64,000 nucleotides of DNA from Ovis canadensis (GCF_042477335.2 NC_091247.1:13431001-13495000); one strand, 5' to 3'; shown: positions 34,138-45,549, numbered from the stretch's first letter. Program-made: numbers and translations. Notes: generated from the sequence alone by a model not told the origin.

Positions 34138-34336
34138 TGTAAGTGTCAGTCGCTCAGTTGTGCCCGACTCTTTGCGACCCTATGGACTGCTCCTCTGTCC
34201 ATGAGATTTTCCAGGCAAGGATACTGGAATGGGTTGCCATTTCCTTCTCCAGGGGATCTTCCCAACCCAGGGATCAAACCTGGGTTTCCTGCATTGCAGG
34301 CAGATTCTTTACCATCCGAGCTACAGGGGAAGTCTT
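34138..34336 (-). mobile_element. Bov-tA SINE, - strand
   Basis: Reverse Bov-tA, with its body at the left and the tRNA head at the right (GGATCAAACCTGGGTTTCCT, then GAGCTACAGGGGAAGTC). Duplicon 3 only. Confidence 0.88.
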
Positions 34337-34385
34337 AGCTAATTACAAGAATAAATTTTGCCTGACCCTGTGCTTTAAATATACA

Positions 34386-34599
34386 CTGTGCCTGCCAAGT
34401 TATGTCCGACTCTTTGCGACCCTTTGGACCACAGCCCCCCAGGTTCCTGTGTCCATGGGATTCTCCAGGCAAGAATACTGGAGTGGATAGCTGTGCCCTC
34501 CTCCAGGGAATCTTCCCAATCCAGGGATCAAACTCAAGTCTCTTACATCTTCTGCATTGGCAGGTGAGTTCTTTACCACTAGCATCGCCTGGGAAGCCC
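34386..34599 (-). mobile_element. Bov-tA SINE, - strand
   Basis: Second reverse Bov-tA, 50 bases from the first, ending CGCCTGGGAAGCCC. It sits at almost the same duplicon position as the ART2A-like insert at 10500-10680 in duplicon 1. Confidence 0.88.
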
Positions 34600-35010
34600 T
34601 AAATAAACACTAATATTAACCTAATCCCATACATTAAAAACTCTAATCCACATGCCTCCACAGACACTGGGAAAATACACACCATTGTTCTCCCATTGAA
34701 TTCCTTGAAAACTGCAACCTCCCCATATTGATCTATAACCTGAATAGATCTAGACTACACTTGGATCCACCTCTGAATCCCCCAAAATTAAAATATTCAC
34801 CCAGATAAATGTGTTTCTACCCTTGATAACCCATAGTTGGGGAAACTGAAGCATGACCCTAACATGTCATAGTGAGGTTCAGAAGCTCTGAGATTAGTCC
34901 CAGCGTCTCAACAGGAAGCCTCAGGGGTCCCCTGTCCCCTTGGAGTCAGCAGTGCTGGCTGTGATTCCTGCTTTCTCTACCTGCTCTCTACTCCCTCTCC
35001 AGGGACAAAT

Positions 35011-35020
35011 TCCCCTGAGA
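35011..35020 (+). promoter_or_regulatory. Candidate Olf/EBF-like site, duplicon 3
   Basis: TCCCCTGAGA, one base from TCCCnnGGGA, about 400 bases before the conserved donor at 35414. Same relative block as in duplicons 1 and 2. Confidence 0.3.
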
Positions 35021-35413
35021 GGTCATCACACCTCAACTCCCTCAGTCTAACAAGTGCCCCAGAGGCCAGTAGAGCAGACCTCAGACTCATGAGAAGCTGG
35101 CTGGGCTTCCTCAATCAGAAGAGCCCTCCCACTTGAGTCAGAGTATCTCTGCCTTCTGAGATCTGGAGCTGGGAGAGCAGCAGCGAGCCCAGGTGTTGAG
35201 GTCAGGGAAAGGAAACGTGTTATCCCTTTGGAGAAGCAAATCAGCTCCTCCTCCATCCCTGCTTCTCTCCTTGTCACTCAGCCCAGAAGCTCATGGGAGA
35301 CACACGAGGAAGCTGAGCTTTGGCTGAGACGCAGACTTGACCTGATGAACAGATGTGGTGCAGATCAGCTCCTGAAGGGCCTGGGAAGGGAAGAAAAGCA
35401 TCTGGACATGGAG
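35011..35413 (+). other. Candidate non-coding 5' exon region with a conserved splice donor (duplicon 3)
   Basis: Conserved block ending CATGGAG then GTGAGC (GT at 35414-35415), identical at the donor to duplicon 1. Acceptor-like AG at 36517-36518, 10 bases before the ATG. The predicted intron is only about 1.1 kb because of the upstream deletion in this copy. The donor and acceptor are intact although the coding exon is broken. Confidence 0.4.
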
Positions 35414-36528
35414 GTGAGCTTCAGTGCTGGCCACTCACTTGGCTACTTCAACCTAGTTTAGCATCTTATTCTATTCCTCTCCTATACTTTCAAATATCTC
35501 ATGGATTTGAGACATTATAAGGTCCAAGTAAAAGTTCTGTGTGGCACTTGGTTTTAAGTCCTTCCAGTTTGACCTCAAGATCCTCTATTTCATATATTTT
35601 GATGAAAGAAAACCCCACCAGTAAAAGGAAAAGAAGATCCTATTCTCAGCCTGATTAACACACCTTGTGCTTTTAGAATATTCTTCCTGATTCTCAGTTC
35701 CAAAACCTTTCTCCTTTCTTCTAGTCACCAGCATGGGAGTTCCTCACATCTACAACCTGCAGCATCCGATCCAACTAATTCACCAAATTCCCACTAACAT
35801 TTGTAGTCCACGTTTCCCAGATTGCACACTCTGAGGACGATAGCATCCCATGAGCAAATGAGAATGAAGTTCTCATTCTGTGCCCAGACAAGAGAATAAA
35901 CACAGTTGAACTGCATTCAGTATTTCTCTTAGATTTCCCTGTTGGCTGTTTTGATAAGCCCTTATTTGTTTCTCATACATATAAAGTTAAAGTATAGTTA
36001 TAACAACTGAATTTGATAAGGAATGATGGTTCTGTGACTTCCCCGTCAAAAATACTTCCATCTCAACTTCCAGTCACCTTCATCTGTTATACTGCTCTAT
36101 TTTTTTTAAATAAACCTCTCCCCACCTGATATCATATTATATATTCTACTTGTTAATGACCAAAATTGCAACATGAACTACAGAAGGACCAAGATTTCTT
36201 GCTTTATTACTGTGTTTCCAGAGGGAAAACAGTGCTTTTCCCAGAATAGAAACTAAGGAACTTGAATCAGAGAGGTTCACCTGCGATGATTTTTAAAGGA
36301 GAACTCTTCTTTTGTCCCTCCAGCTTGCAACATAAGGCACTTACGATGCCCATGGATTTGGGAAGGGAGGACCACATCAAGGACCAGGAGGTTGGCAAGC
36401 TTTCCCTGCACAGCTCTTAAGGCTGACCAAATAGAGGAAACAAAGACTTGCTGGGTATCATGACTTGGGCTATGGAATCAGAGCATAATAAATAACGAAA
36501 TGTCTTGGGTATAACTAGACCTGAGTCA

Positions 36529-37476
36529 ATGGAAAGACTCAACCAAACCAGCAGTGTCACTGAGTTCATCCTCCTGGGACTCTCCTCCAGGCCTGAGGAC
36601 CAGAAGCCACTCTTTATTCTCTTCCTCATCATATACCTGGTCACCATAGCAGGGAACCTGCTCATCATCCTGGCCATCCATTCTGACCCCCAGCTGCACA
36701 CCCCCATGTATTTCTTCCTGAGTGTCCTGTCTTTCACTGACATTTGGTATACAACAACCATTGTCCCCAAGATGCTAGTCGACTTCCTGTTGGAGAAGAA
36801 GACCATCTCCTATGCTGGATGTTTGACCCAGATGTATTTTATATATGCCTTGGGCAACATTGACAGCTGTCTTCTTGTAGTCATGGCTTTTGACCGCTAT
36901 GTGGCCATCTGTGACCCCTTCCACTATGTCACCATCATGAGCCACCGCCGCTGTGTCCTGATGGTGGCCTTTTCCTGCTCATTGCCTCACCTCCACTCAC
37001 TCCTACACATACTTCTGTTGAATCAGCTCATCTTCTGTGACTCCAATATTATCCATCATTTTCTCTGCGACCTCAGCCCTCTGATAAAATTGTCTTGCTC
37101 TCCTACATTTGTCAATGAAGTTGTGTTGATGACAGAAGCATCTGCTTTTCTGGTGACCCCCTTTCTATGCATTGTTTTCTCTTATATATGAATCCTCCTT
37201 GCGGTTCTCAAAATTCCCTCGGCTGCAGGAAAACGCAAAGCCTTCTCTACATGTGGTTCGCACCTCACTGTGGTAACACTCTTTTATGGAAGCATCTTCT
37301 ATGTCTATTTACAGCCTGTGTCCACCTACACTGTCCGGGACCACATGGCAACAATTGTTCACACAATTTTATCCTCCATGCTCAATCCTTTTATCTACAG
37401 CTTAAGAAACAAAGACCTGAAACAGGGTCTGAGGAAGCTGGTGGGCAGGAGGCATCTCCAGGCAGCAACCTGTTGA
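36529..37476 (+). pseudogene. OR1L8: Olfactory receptor OR1L8-like, copy 3, single nonsense codon
   Basis: A complete OR coding exon (315 codons plus stop) with one in-frame TGA at 37189-37191, codon 221. After the stop the same frame stays open to 37476, with the TM6 and TM7 motifs intact (KAFSTC, NPFIYSLRN) and no frameshift. Before it, GN, PMYFFLS, the conserved Cys (AGCLTQ) and DRY are all present. The stop replaces the Arg codon CGA found in copy 1 at this place, so one C-to-T change at a CpG explains it. Relative to copies 1 and 2 it keeps one more codon (LLEKKTISY), as in human OR1L8 from memory. It would end in TM5, so no working receptor is expected. Being otherwise whole, it may be a recent or segregating pseudogene. 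Confidence 0.92.
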
Positions 37477-38070
37477 TGAATACACATGTGGAATCTGCTC
37501 CACTGGAATCTGGTTTCTGTGATTCTTGGGAAACAATCAAGCTGCTGGGGGTTAGCATCTTCAACCCATGGGAGACAAGGCTATTGTGGACACTTAAAAT
37601 CCATTGATGATGGTCCATCAATTGGCTCTGCCTCTGGCTACAGTCATGATGCTCTTCACCACTATTTCTCCTCTCTCATATGAAGATTCATCACTTTCCT
37701 CTCTTCCAAATGTTGCTTTAAATTAAGCCTTTTCCCACAGATATTTCCTAACAGATTTTTCTTTTGTTGAGAATTAGCCTCAAAAATCTTTCACATTTCT
37801 GTATATTGCTAAAAATAATTACTTAATTTATTTGCTGTTGAGTGTCCTTGACAATGTTTGAAAGAGGAAAGAATGAATAGAGAGGGAAGAAGAGGAGGTG
37901 TACCTTTTAGCTAATTTCCACAATCTGAAAATCTTTATAGTTCCTTATTTTTCTTTTTAAAAATTTTTTCTTGCTTAAAAATTGTTTTCATTATTATTCT
38001 TTTCTTATCTACCCTTCCTTTATTATATTGCTATGGCTTTATTTCTTTTCAAATCCATTTTATTTTTTTA

Positions 38071-38283
38071 AGTTCAGTTCAGTTCAGTCACTCAGTCATG
38101 TCCAACTCTTTGCGACCCCATGGACTGCAGTACGCCAGGCTTCCCTGTCCATCACCAACTCCCAGAGCTTGCTCAAGCTCATGTCCTTTTAGTCAGTGAT
38201 GCTATCCAACCATCTCATCCTCTGTCATCCTCTTCTCCTCCCACCTTCAATCTTTCTCAGCATCAGGGTTTTCTCCAATGAGT
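38071..38283 (-). mobile_element. BovB LINE 3' end fragment, - strand
   Basis: AGTTCAGTTCAGTTCAGTCA terminus, then the CATCACCAACTCCCAGAGCT and CAGCATCAGGGTTTTCTCCA motifs. Confidence 0.87.
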
Positions 38284-38759
38284 TTTTTTCCAACTTTTTT
38301 TTACCAAACAATAAAAAATGCTAATAGACAGAAGGAACAAGTGCAACAATGATAACATGAAAATTATCCATTCCACAATGGGGATTTTGGAAACTTTGTT
38401 ACTTCCATCCATCCATAAAGTTGTGTGTATAAAAATATGTGATTTAATATTTTATTTTAGAAATTCCCACTCTTAAAAGTCTAACTTATAAAAATATTAT
38501 CATAAATGTACGTACAAAATTGAGGATTTTTTTAAAGCGAGTCTCAGTTTAAGAGATAAACACTAGCAAAAAACCTAAAATCCCAATAACAGGAAAAAAG
38601 TAATTATGACCAATTACATAGAATGTAACCACATTCAACAACTTGAAAGAATCAAACAGATCTCTATTACTTCTTTGGAAAGAAATTAAGTAGAAAAATA
38701 AAGCTGTAGAACAAAGTGTAAAAGCATTAACCCATCATGGTTTAAAAAATTATATGAAC

Positions 38760-38875
38760 GTGGGACTTCTGTGGCAGTCCAGTGGTTGGGACTCCATGAT
38801 CCCACTGCAGGCAGCTTGAGTTTAATCCCTGGTTGGGGAAAGGAGATCCTGTGTGCTGCAGAGAATAGGCAAAAA
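38760..38875 (+). mobile_element. tRNA-Glu-derived SINE (CHR-1-like), + strand
   Basis: Head of the form GGGACTTCTGTGGCAGTCCA with box B GAGTTTAATCCCTGG, then GGAGATCCTGTGTGCTGCAG. This is the older artiodactyl tRNA-Glu SINE type without the BovA body. Confidence 0.7.
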
Positions 38876-39449
38876 GTAATAACTATTGTATGAATACGTA
38901 TGTGTGTACAGTCACTGGAGTAAGAATGGAAGAGTGAGGGGAGACAGAGAGGGAGAGAATTTCCACTTCTTGATTCACATTGGTAGTGTCTGAATTTGTT
39001 CAAATAAATATTTGTAGCTTGTGGAATTTAAGACTACTAATCAATCAGATGACCAATGCAATGTTGAAAGACATTCTTTGTAAGATTCAGCTGAAGGGAA
39101 ACTTTCTGGGTGTTGCAATTAGAAAAACATCATTGTTTGGCTCTTAGACTTGAATGATCATTTGATAGGATACAGAGTTCTCAGCACCAAAACTATTGAA
39201 ACTTTGAGGATGTATCTCACTGTTGTCCTGCCATCAGGTGTTTTTGGTGAGAAGCAAGAGGTCATTCTAATGTGTCCTTCATGATCTTCTCACCTAAGCA
39301 TAGTCTACACCCTACATCCAACTGACCATGTTGCCTCTACTTAGACCTTATGAGTGAATACCTTGATTTCACTCATTTACTCAAAGCCTAGGCAAAGAAT
39401 CTTGGTTATTGTCCATGGAAACAGACAAGCCAATTCTAAAATTTAAATG

Positions 39450-39933
39450 GAACTTTGCCAAAAAAAAGTCTGTCTAGTCACATCTATGGTTTTTCCAGTG
39501 GTCATGTATGGATGTGCAAGTTGGATTATAAAGAAAGCTGAGCCCCAAAGAATTGATGCTTTTGAACTGTGGTGTTGGAGAAGACTCTTGAGAGTCCCTT
39601 GGACTGCAAAGAGATCCAACCAGTGCATCCTAAAGGAGATCAGTCCTGGTGCTCATTGGAAGGACTGATGTTGAAGCTGAAACTCCAATACTTTGGCCAC
39701 CTGATGCAAAGAGCTGACTCATTTGAAAAGACCCTGATGCTGGGAAAGATTGAGGGCAGGAGGAGAAGGGGATGACAGAAGATAAGATGGTTAGATGGCA
39801 TCACTAACTCGATGGACATGGGTTTTGGTGGACTCCGGGAGTTGGTGATGGACAGGGAGGCTTGGCGTGCTGCAGTTCAAGGGGTCACAAAGAGTCGGAC
39901 ACGACTGAGAGACTGAACTGAACTGAACTGAAA
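39450..39933 (+). mobile_element. BovB LINE 3' end, + strand
   Basis: Reads VTSMVFPVVMYGCASWIIKK and DAFELWCWRRLLRVPW in one frame and LEGLMLKLKLQYFGHLMQRA in the next. Ends in repeated GAACT units at about 39933. Confidence 0.88.
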
Positions 39934-40127
39934 ATGTCCTTGAACAGTCAAGGCAATCTTGAAAAAACCACAAAGTTGGAGGACACACATTACCAAACCA
40001 ACTACAAAGTTAAAGTTATTTGTATGTGTATTTTTATAAGAACCTCAACTACAAAGTTAAAGTTATTTGTATGCGTATTTTTATAAGAACCTATAAATAG
40101 ATCAATGTAACAGAATAGAGAATATCA

Positions 40128-40440
40128 GGGCTTCCCTGATAGCTCAGTTGGTAAGAATCCTCCTGCAACATGGGAGACCTCGGTGAGATTCCTGAGTCAG
40201 GAAGATCTGCTGGAGAAGGGATAGGCTACCCACTCCGGTATTCTCGGGCTTCTCTTGTGGCTCAGCTGGTAAAGAATCTGCCCACAATGCGGGAGGCCTG
40301 AGTTCAATCCCTGGGTTGGGAAAATCCCCTGGAGAATGGAAAGGCTACCCACTCCAGTATTCTGGCCTGGAGAATTCCATGGATTGTAGAATCCATGGAG
40401 TCGCAAAGAGTCAGACACGACTGACTGAGTGACTCGCACT
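40128..40440 (+). mobile_element. Two Bov-tA SINE units head to tail, + strand
   Basis: A headed unit (GGGCTTCCCTGATAGCTCAG) breaks off after CACTCCGGTATTCT at 40247 and a second headed unit (GGGCTTCTCTTGTGGCTCAG) follows at once, running to CGACTGACTGAGTGACTC. Either a tandem head dimer or one SINE inserted in another. Confidence 0.85.
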
Positions 40441-40569
40441 ATACTATAACAAAATAGAGAACTCAGAAATAAATCTTTATTTATACAATCATTTCATTGT
40501 TGGCAGAGTGCCAGTGCCATTTAATGTGGAGAAGATGAGGCATAGAGTAACTGGATGTGCACACAGGAA

Positions 40570-40985
40570 ACAGTTAAACCTTGACCCCTTACTCTATACT
40601 ACACATAAAAATTAATTCAGAGGGGCTCATAGACCTAAATGAAGGGAATAAAATTATAAAATTTCTTGAAGAAAACAGAAAAATATATTTTTAAAATATT
40701 TGTGATCTTTAGATAAGTGAAGATTCCTTGATCAAGAAACAAAAAGGACTAATCACACAAAGAAAGTATTAAATTGGATTTATTAATTTAAATTTTCATC
40801 AAAAGACGCCTTAAGAAAATGAAAAAGGAAAAAATATTCACAACTCATGTTCCTGACTAGAGACATACCAGAATATACAGAGAACTCACATGAATCATAA
40901 GTAGACACATACTCAGTTTGTTCAGATGGCCACAAACGTGAACACTCATTTCACGATAAAAGATATTCTAATGGCCAATACCATA
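40570..40985 (+). mobile_element. Old L1 ORF2 fragment (probable)
   Basis: AAAATTTCTTGAAGAAAACA, later GGATTTATTAATTTAAATTTTC and GACTAGAGACATACCAGAATAT, resemble the ORF2 3' region (the SIEEN and DYRKPLQ-type stretch). Strongly diverged, and its identity is moderate. Confidence 0.5.
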
Positions 40986-40989
40986 TATG

Positions 40990-41204
40990 AAAAGGTGAAG
41001 GTGAAGTCGCTCAGTCGTGTCCGACTCTTTGCGACCCGGTGGACTGTAGCCTACCAGGCTTCTCTGTCCATGGGATTCTCCAGGCAAGAATACTGGAGTG
41101 GGTTACCACTTCCTTCTCCAGGGAATCTTCCCAACCTAGGGATCGAACCTTTGTCTCCGGCATTGGAGGCAGACGCTTTAACATCTGAGCCACCAGGGAA
41201 GCCC
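40990..41204 (-). mobile_element. Bov-tA SINE, - strand, full length
   Basis: Starts GGTGAAGTCGCTCAGTCGTG and ends GAGCCACCAGGGAAGCCC. Close to consensus, so young. The word ATGAAAAG flanks both sides (about 40986 and 41208), a likely target duplication. Confidence 0.92.
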
Positions 41205-41250
41205 ATAGATGAAAAGACATGCTGCTAAATGCCTCTAGAGGGCAGTATGC

Positions 41251-41520
41251 TGCTGCTGCTAAGTCACTTCAGAAGTGTCTGACTCTGTGCGACCCCATAG
41301 ACGGCAGTCCACCAGGCTCCCCCGTTCCTGGGATTCTCCAGGCAAGAACACCAGAGTGGTTTGCCATTTCCTTCTCCAATGCATGAAGGTGAAAAGAGAA
41401 AGTGAAGTAGCTTAGTCGTGTCTGACTCTTAGCCACCCCATGGACTGTAGCCTACCAGGCTCCTCCGTCAATGGGATTTTCCAGGCAAGAGTACTGGAGT
41501 GGGGTGCCATTGCCTTCTCC
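41251..41520 (-). mobile_element. Bov-A2 SINE dimer, - strand
   Basis: Starts CTGCTGCTGCTAAGTCACTT and has two BovA units joined at ATGCATGAAGGTGAAAAGAG. GAGGGCAG flanks both ends (41239 and 41523), a target duplication. Confidence 0.9.
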
Positions 41521-41595
41521 GAGAGGGCAGTATAGCTGAGCCATTGATGCCAAACAAACTCAATCAGGTTTGACAGATTGGGAAAAATGGGAGGA

Positions 41596-41792
41596 CTACG
41601 GGATCGCGAAGTCAGACACGACTGAGCAACTTCACTTTCACTTTTCACTCTCATGCATTGGAGAAGGAAATGGCAACTCACTCGGGTGTTCTTGCCTGGA
41701 GAATCCCAGGGACAGAAGAGCCTGGTAGGCTGCCATCTCTGGGGTCGCACAGAGTCAGACACGACTGAAGTGACTTAGCAGTAGCAGCAGCA
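41596..41792 (+). mobile_element. Bov-A2 SINE, partial, + strand
   Basis: End of one BovA unit, the linker CTTTCACTTTTCACTCTCAT, then a full second unit ending GACTTAGCAGTAGCAGCAGC. Confidence 0.88.
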
Positions 41793-42037
41793 TGAGTGCT
41801 GAAAAGAGATCACATAATGGGAAATAATAGCAGGAAAGGTATTTTCATAAGAAACTGTCTCACAGCAAGACAGTAATATTCTCAGCTGTTTCTCTCATAC
41901 ATGGTACTGGGTCAGGGCCAAAACAAGATGCTCCGGGATTTATTCTCTACTGAAAAGAATTGGAACTAGGTCACATTACTACAATTTCCTGAGAACTTAT
42001 GTATACAGTTTGGAGAGAAGACATTAATGAGTTCCTT

Positions 42038-42198
42038 GCTGTTGCCGTTTAGTTGCTCAGTTGTGTGGGACTCTTTTTTACCTCAGGGACTGTAGTCCGC
42101 CAGACTCCTCTGTCCAGGGGACTTCCCAGGCAAGAATGCTGGAATGGGTTGCCATTTCCATTTCCAAGGAATCGTCCTGACTGACCCAGGGATCAAAC
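42038..42198 (-). mobile_element. Bov-tA SINE fragment, - strand
   Basis: Diverged reverse Bov-tA (GTTTAGTTGCTCAGTTGTGT, then GGCAAGAATGCTGGAATGGG), with the tRNA head truncated. Confidence 0.75.
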
Positions 42199-42221
42199 AT
42201 TATATTTCTGTAATCAGGATA

Positions 42222-42425
42222 ATTGAAGTCACTCAGTCTTGCCTGACTTTTTGCAACCCCATGGACTGCAGCCTAGCAGGCTTCTCTGTTCATGAGATTT
42301 TCCAGGCAAGAGTACTGGAGTGGGTTGCCATTTCCTTCTCCAAGGAATCTTCCTGACCCAGGGATCGAACTCGGGTCTCCTGCATTGCAGACAGACACTT
42401 TACCCTCTGAGCCACCGGGGAAACC
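42222..42425 (-). mobile_element. Bov-tA SINE, - strand
   Basis: Reverse Bov-tA with a full head at the right (GGGATCGAACTCGGGTCTCC, then GAGCCACCGGGGAAACC). Confidence 0.88.
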
Positions 42426-42729
42426 TTGATTAAAGCAGATACCTGAGTGTAAAAGAGACACGTTGCCATCTTCTGCAAATTGAATTTTCTCTTTTAACTG
42501 TCCCAGATATTATTGTGGATGGAAGACTATGCTGGCAGAAATTCAAGGGTCACAGTGATGTCTAAGAGTAGAAAGTTGACATGACAGAGTTGTCACACAT
42601 CAATTACTTCGCTCTGGAACTTCAGAAAAAAAAGATTTCGGGGCAGGCTTTGAGTTATTTGAACTAAATCACATTTGTTAAGTGAAGATGCTCACCTGAC
42701 AATCCCCTGAGGAACTCAACACCATTTCG

Positions 42730-44717
42730 GAGCATGTGTATGTGCTCATGCTAAGTCACTTCAGTCGTGTCAGACTCTTTGCAACCCCATGGACTGTAGC
42801 CCTCCAGGCTTCTCTGTCCATGGGATTCTCCAGTCAAGAGCACTGGAGTGGGTTGCCATGTCCTTCTCTACCGGGAGCCAGCGTGAGGAACTCCGCCCAT
42901 GGCAAAGGTAATGAGGAAGGAGGCTTCAGCATACGCAAAGGCGAGATCAAGCCTCAGGAAACCCCCTGTTCCCGAGCATCTACCCCCAAAACCAGGGTCT
43001 GCCTACTTTACTGTTTTATGCTCTCACCTATACCTCTGACTTTACAAGGGGCTGACCCCCATTACCTCTCTCAGAGAAGGAGTTAACTTACAGCTCCAAG
43101 TCGATAAAAATTCCTGGGTGTGACAAGAGTGTTTCAAATTACAAACTCCTCTGAAGGTTATCTAGCCTGCCTGTACAGGTTTGTCCGGCCACATGTGATT
43201 GTTTACAGCCTCCCAACCATGAGAGGCACGAGATGTTTTAGACTTACTAAAGGCAAATTCTTTAGGGAAGTTAGAAATTATTAGTATAGTGGATTGGTTA
43301 GGAATTATATTGGTGAAGGGTTTTTCATTTGTTGTGCCAATAATTGCTGCTAATTCCCTGCCCTGGGTGTGACAAGGGTGTCTCAGGTCAAACCTCTCTG
43401 CTGACAGACTAGCTTGTATGACAACCTCTCAACCATAAACAGCACAGAGAGTTTGGAGTATTTTGAAAGTCTTAATTAGCAGAGGGCTTTTCTCATTGTT
43501 GAGTCAATGATTGCCGCCAGGCCTCCATATCCTTAGGCACCTGGGAATATATTAATCAATGTATTTGGAATATAGAAAAGGAAATAAAGTAGTTTTTGAT
43601 GTTAGCAATACTAGGCTCTTTGAGTTAATGAATTTTCTCTTTTGTTATAGATCACTGTACTTTGTTATAAGTCACTGTGTCCTTGCTATGTAAAAATGTA
43701 ACCTTATCACTATCTTAAGACTAAATAGATCTTAAGGGAAACATTGGTGAAGGTTTTCATTTGTTGGGCTGATGTTTGCTGCTAAATCTCCATATTCCCT
43801 GCCCTTATAATGAATATAACTAGCATATAGGAGAAATAAGTATTAACCTTTAAGATTAATCGTGCTAACCTTAGGTTAAATAAATTCCTTTCTTAGTTGT
43901 AACCCACTACACCCTCACCCTATAGGAATGCAACTTTATCTGGTACCTTCAGAGGGTGGCGCCTGGTTTAAGAAAAAACACCCTTGGAAAAAAATAAGTT
44001 TTTTGGTTATCAGAAAGAAAGGATCATAAAATGTCAGCAGGCCTCATGGCCAGAAGATAATGTAAAACCCCTAAGACCTTTTTTTTTATATACATTTATG
44101 TGAAGCACCTGATTTTGATAAAGGTCAGGACTGCTGACCCCTGCGTGACTTTAAAATTTCCATTTGTCTCTATGTGTAACAAAAGGTATATAAGCAAACC
44201 TAGAAAATAAAGAAATCAGATCAGTTTCTGGAAAGACTGATTCCCCTGTGTCGTTTCTTTCTTGCTCCCCGTTTTTCTGGCTGAATTCCCATCTGAAGCG
44301 TGGGTGCTCACCACGTCTACTTACTTGCCCCGGCTTTTAAGTTCCACGTGAGAAGGAGCCCAAGGGGGGGCACCTTCCGATATTCAAGTGGCGCCAGTGG
44401 CCCAACGTAGATGGTGCAAATTCCTTGTCTTGGAATTTTATTGGTATCCCATGTAAACCAAGTTATTCAGCCTCTTTTTCTCCACTAATATTTCCTACTA
44501 CACTATCCTTTTCTAATCTCTCTTTATACTTTTAATTAAATAAGCTTTTTCCTAGGTGGCCTACTCCATCTCCCCTTCGAATTACCCTGGATCCACTGGG
44601 GCTGGACCCTGGCATTTCTCCAGGGGATCTTTCCAACCCAGAGATCGAACCTGTGTCTCTTATGGCTACCTGTGGTGATAAGCAGGTTCTTTACCGCTAG
44701 TGCCACGTGGGAAGCCC
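42730..44717 (-). mobile_element. Bov-tA SINE, - strand, split by a solo LTR
   Basis: The SINE body lies at 42730-42868 and its tRNA head at 44615-44717 (GGGGATCTTTCCAACCCAGA, then AGTGCCACGTGGGAAGCCC). The pieces join at CCTTCTC and CAGGGG as in an uninterrupted Bov-tA. Confidence 0.88.
42869..44614 (+). mobile_element. Solo LTR of a class II (ERV2/ERVK-like) ERV, copy 2
   Basis: A fossil LTR of about 1.75 kb, the same family and orientation as 4031-5623, lying inside a Bov-tA. CTTCTC and TTTCTC flank it, a 6-bp target duplication with one difference. A TATA-like GTATATAA and an AATAAA occur near 44195. No internal viral region. It must be younger than the SINE it splits. Confidence 0.85.
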
Positions 44718-45549
44718 TTTAGTGCACGCAGTGTGCTTGAACTAGTTTCATGCCACGAATACTATGGCAACGATGCTTGTGATCATATAACATTGGCCCA
44801 GAGAACTAAGAGGGACTTAGGAAGTTGGGAACTTGGTTAAGTGTGTTGACTTAAATAGAAACACTTTCCTGGAGACTCACCATTATAGTCTGTTGGTCAC
44901 TAGAGGGAGTCCAGTTTCCTCTCCAGGAAACTGACTAACTTGGCAATTAGCTCAGAAATATGATGAAGTAATATTTGAATAGACCATGCATTTGCTAAAC
45001 TGAGTCTGTATCTTGCTTGTTCATAACCGTGGGAAAGAACACATACCCTCAGCCAGGAAGGAACAATTGCCATTTGATAGCAATAGTATCTGATATATTT
45101 AAACAGTAGTGGTTAGTTGTGCTACGGCTTAGGCAAGAAGAAGTTTATTTGTGAGAACACTATGAAAAGGGTAAACCAAGGCAAGATTTTACTGGTAAGC
45201 CTGACATTTGCTGAATCTCCATCAGAACTGCAGTGTTAAAAAGTGTAATTGACTCTTTATAATACAATTGGTAGAGTTTGAACAGGTTACAGATCAACTT
45301 TGGGATATCCCGATGGGGGACAGATGGGCAGGGCTCCAAAATGATACCTAGACCCTGAGTGAATATAAAATTTGTTCTTTGGTGGATGAACTATAATTAT
45401 GCCTAAAGACTAGATGCAACCTAGAGTTTACTGAGCCATGACTTTTAGAAATTATACCAGTTATGAGAAATAACAGATATATGAGCAAACAGTATTTTTC
45501 TAGGAAAGTTTAGAAAATTAGCCTTGTTATAGCAACCAGTGTATATTAT
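44718..45549 (+). other. Intergenic DNA, nothing recognised
   Basis: No ORF of note, no tRNA or rRNA, and no repeat family I can name. I could not align it to the duplicons. Confidence 0.6.

Larger units (their letters stand above)
37477..39449 (+). other. 3' flank of OR copy 3, with BovB and SINE insertions; no gene seen
   Basis: Paralogous to 14914-16350 and 23829-26130 (for example the ATTGCTAAAAATAATTACTT block near 37805). Apart from the BovB fragment (38071) and the SINE (38760), listed separately, it holds only AT-rich non-coding DNA. Confidence 0.7.
28216..42560 (+). repeat. OR1L8 duplicon 3
   Basis: Third duplicon and the longest, because of insertions. Its core order matches duplicon 2: old L1 3' end, L1-3' scraps (32240-32530), the GATGTTTTGTGTGAGACAGT block (32690), the 5' exon-like block (34860-35415), the OR and a long 3' flank. 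It lacks about 1.85 kb upstream of the OR (matching about 20390-22200). Its last part (41793-42560) matches 8491-9074. Confidence 0.8.
41793..42560 (+). repeat. Duplicon 3 tail, paralogous to 8491-9074
   Basis: Non-coding DNA with the GGGTCAGGGCCAAAACAAGA and ATACAGTTTGGAGAGAAGAC blocks seen in altered form at 8645-8765. Two reverse Bov-tA elements (42038 and 42222) interrupt it. Confidence 0.65.
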
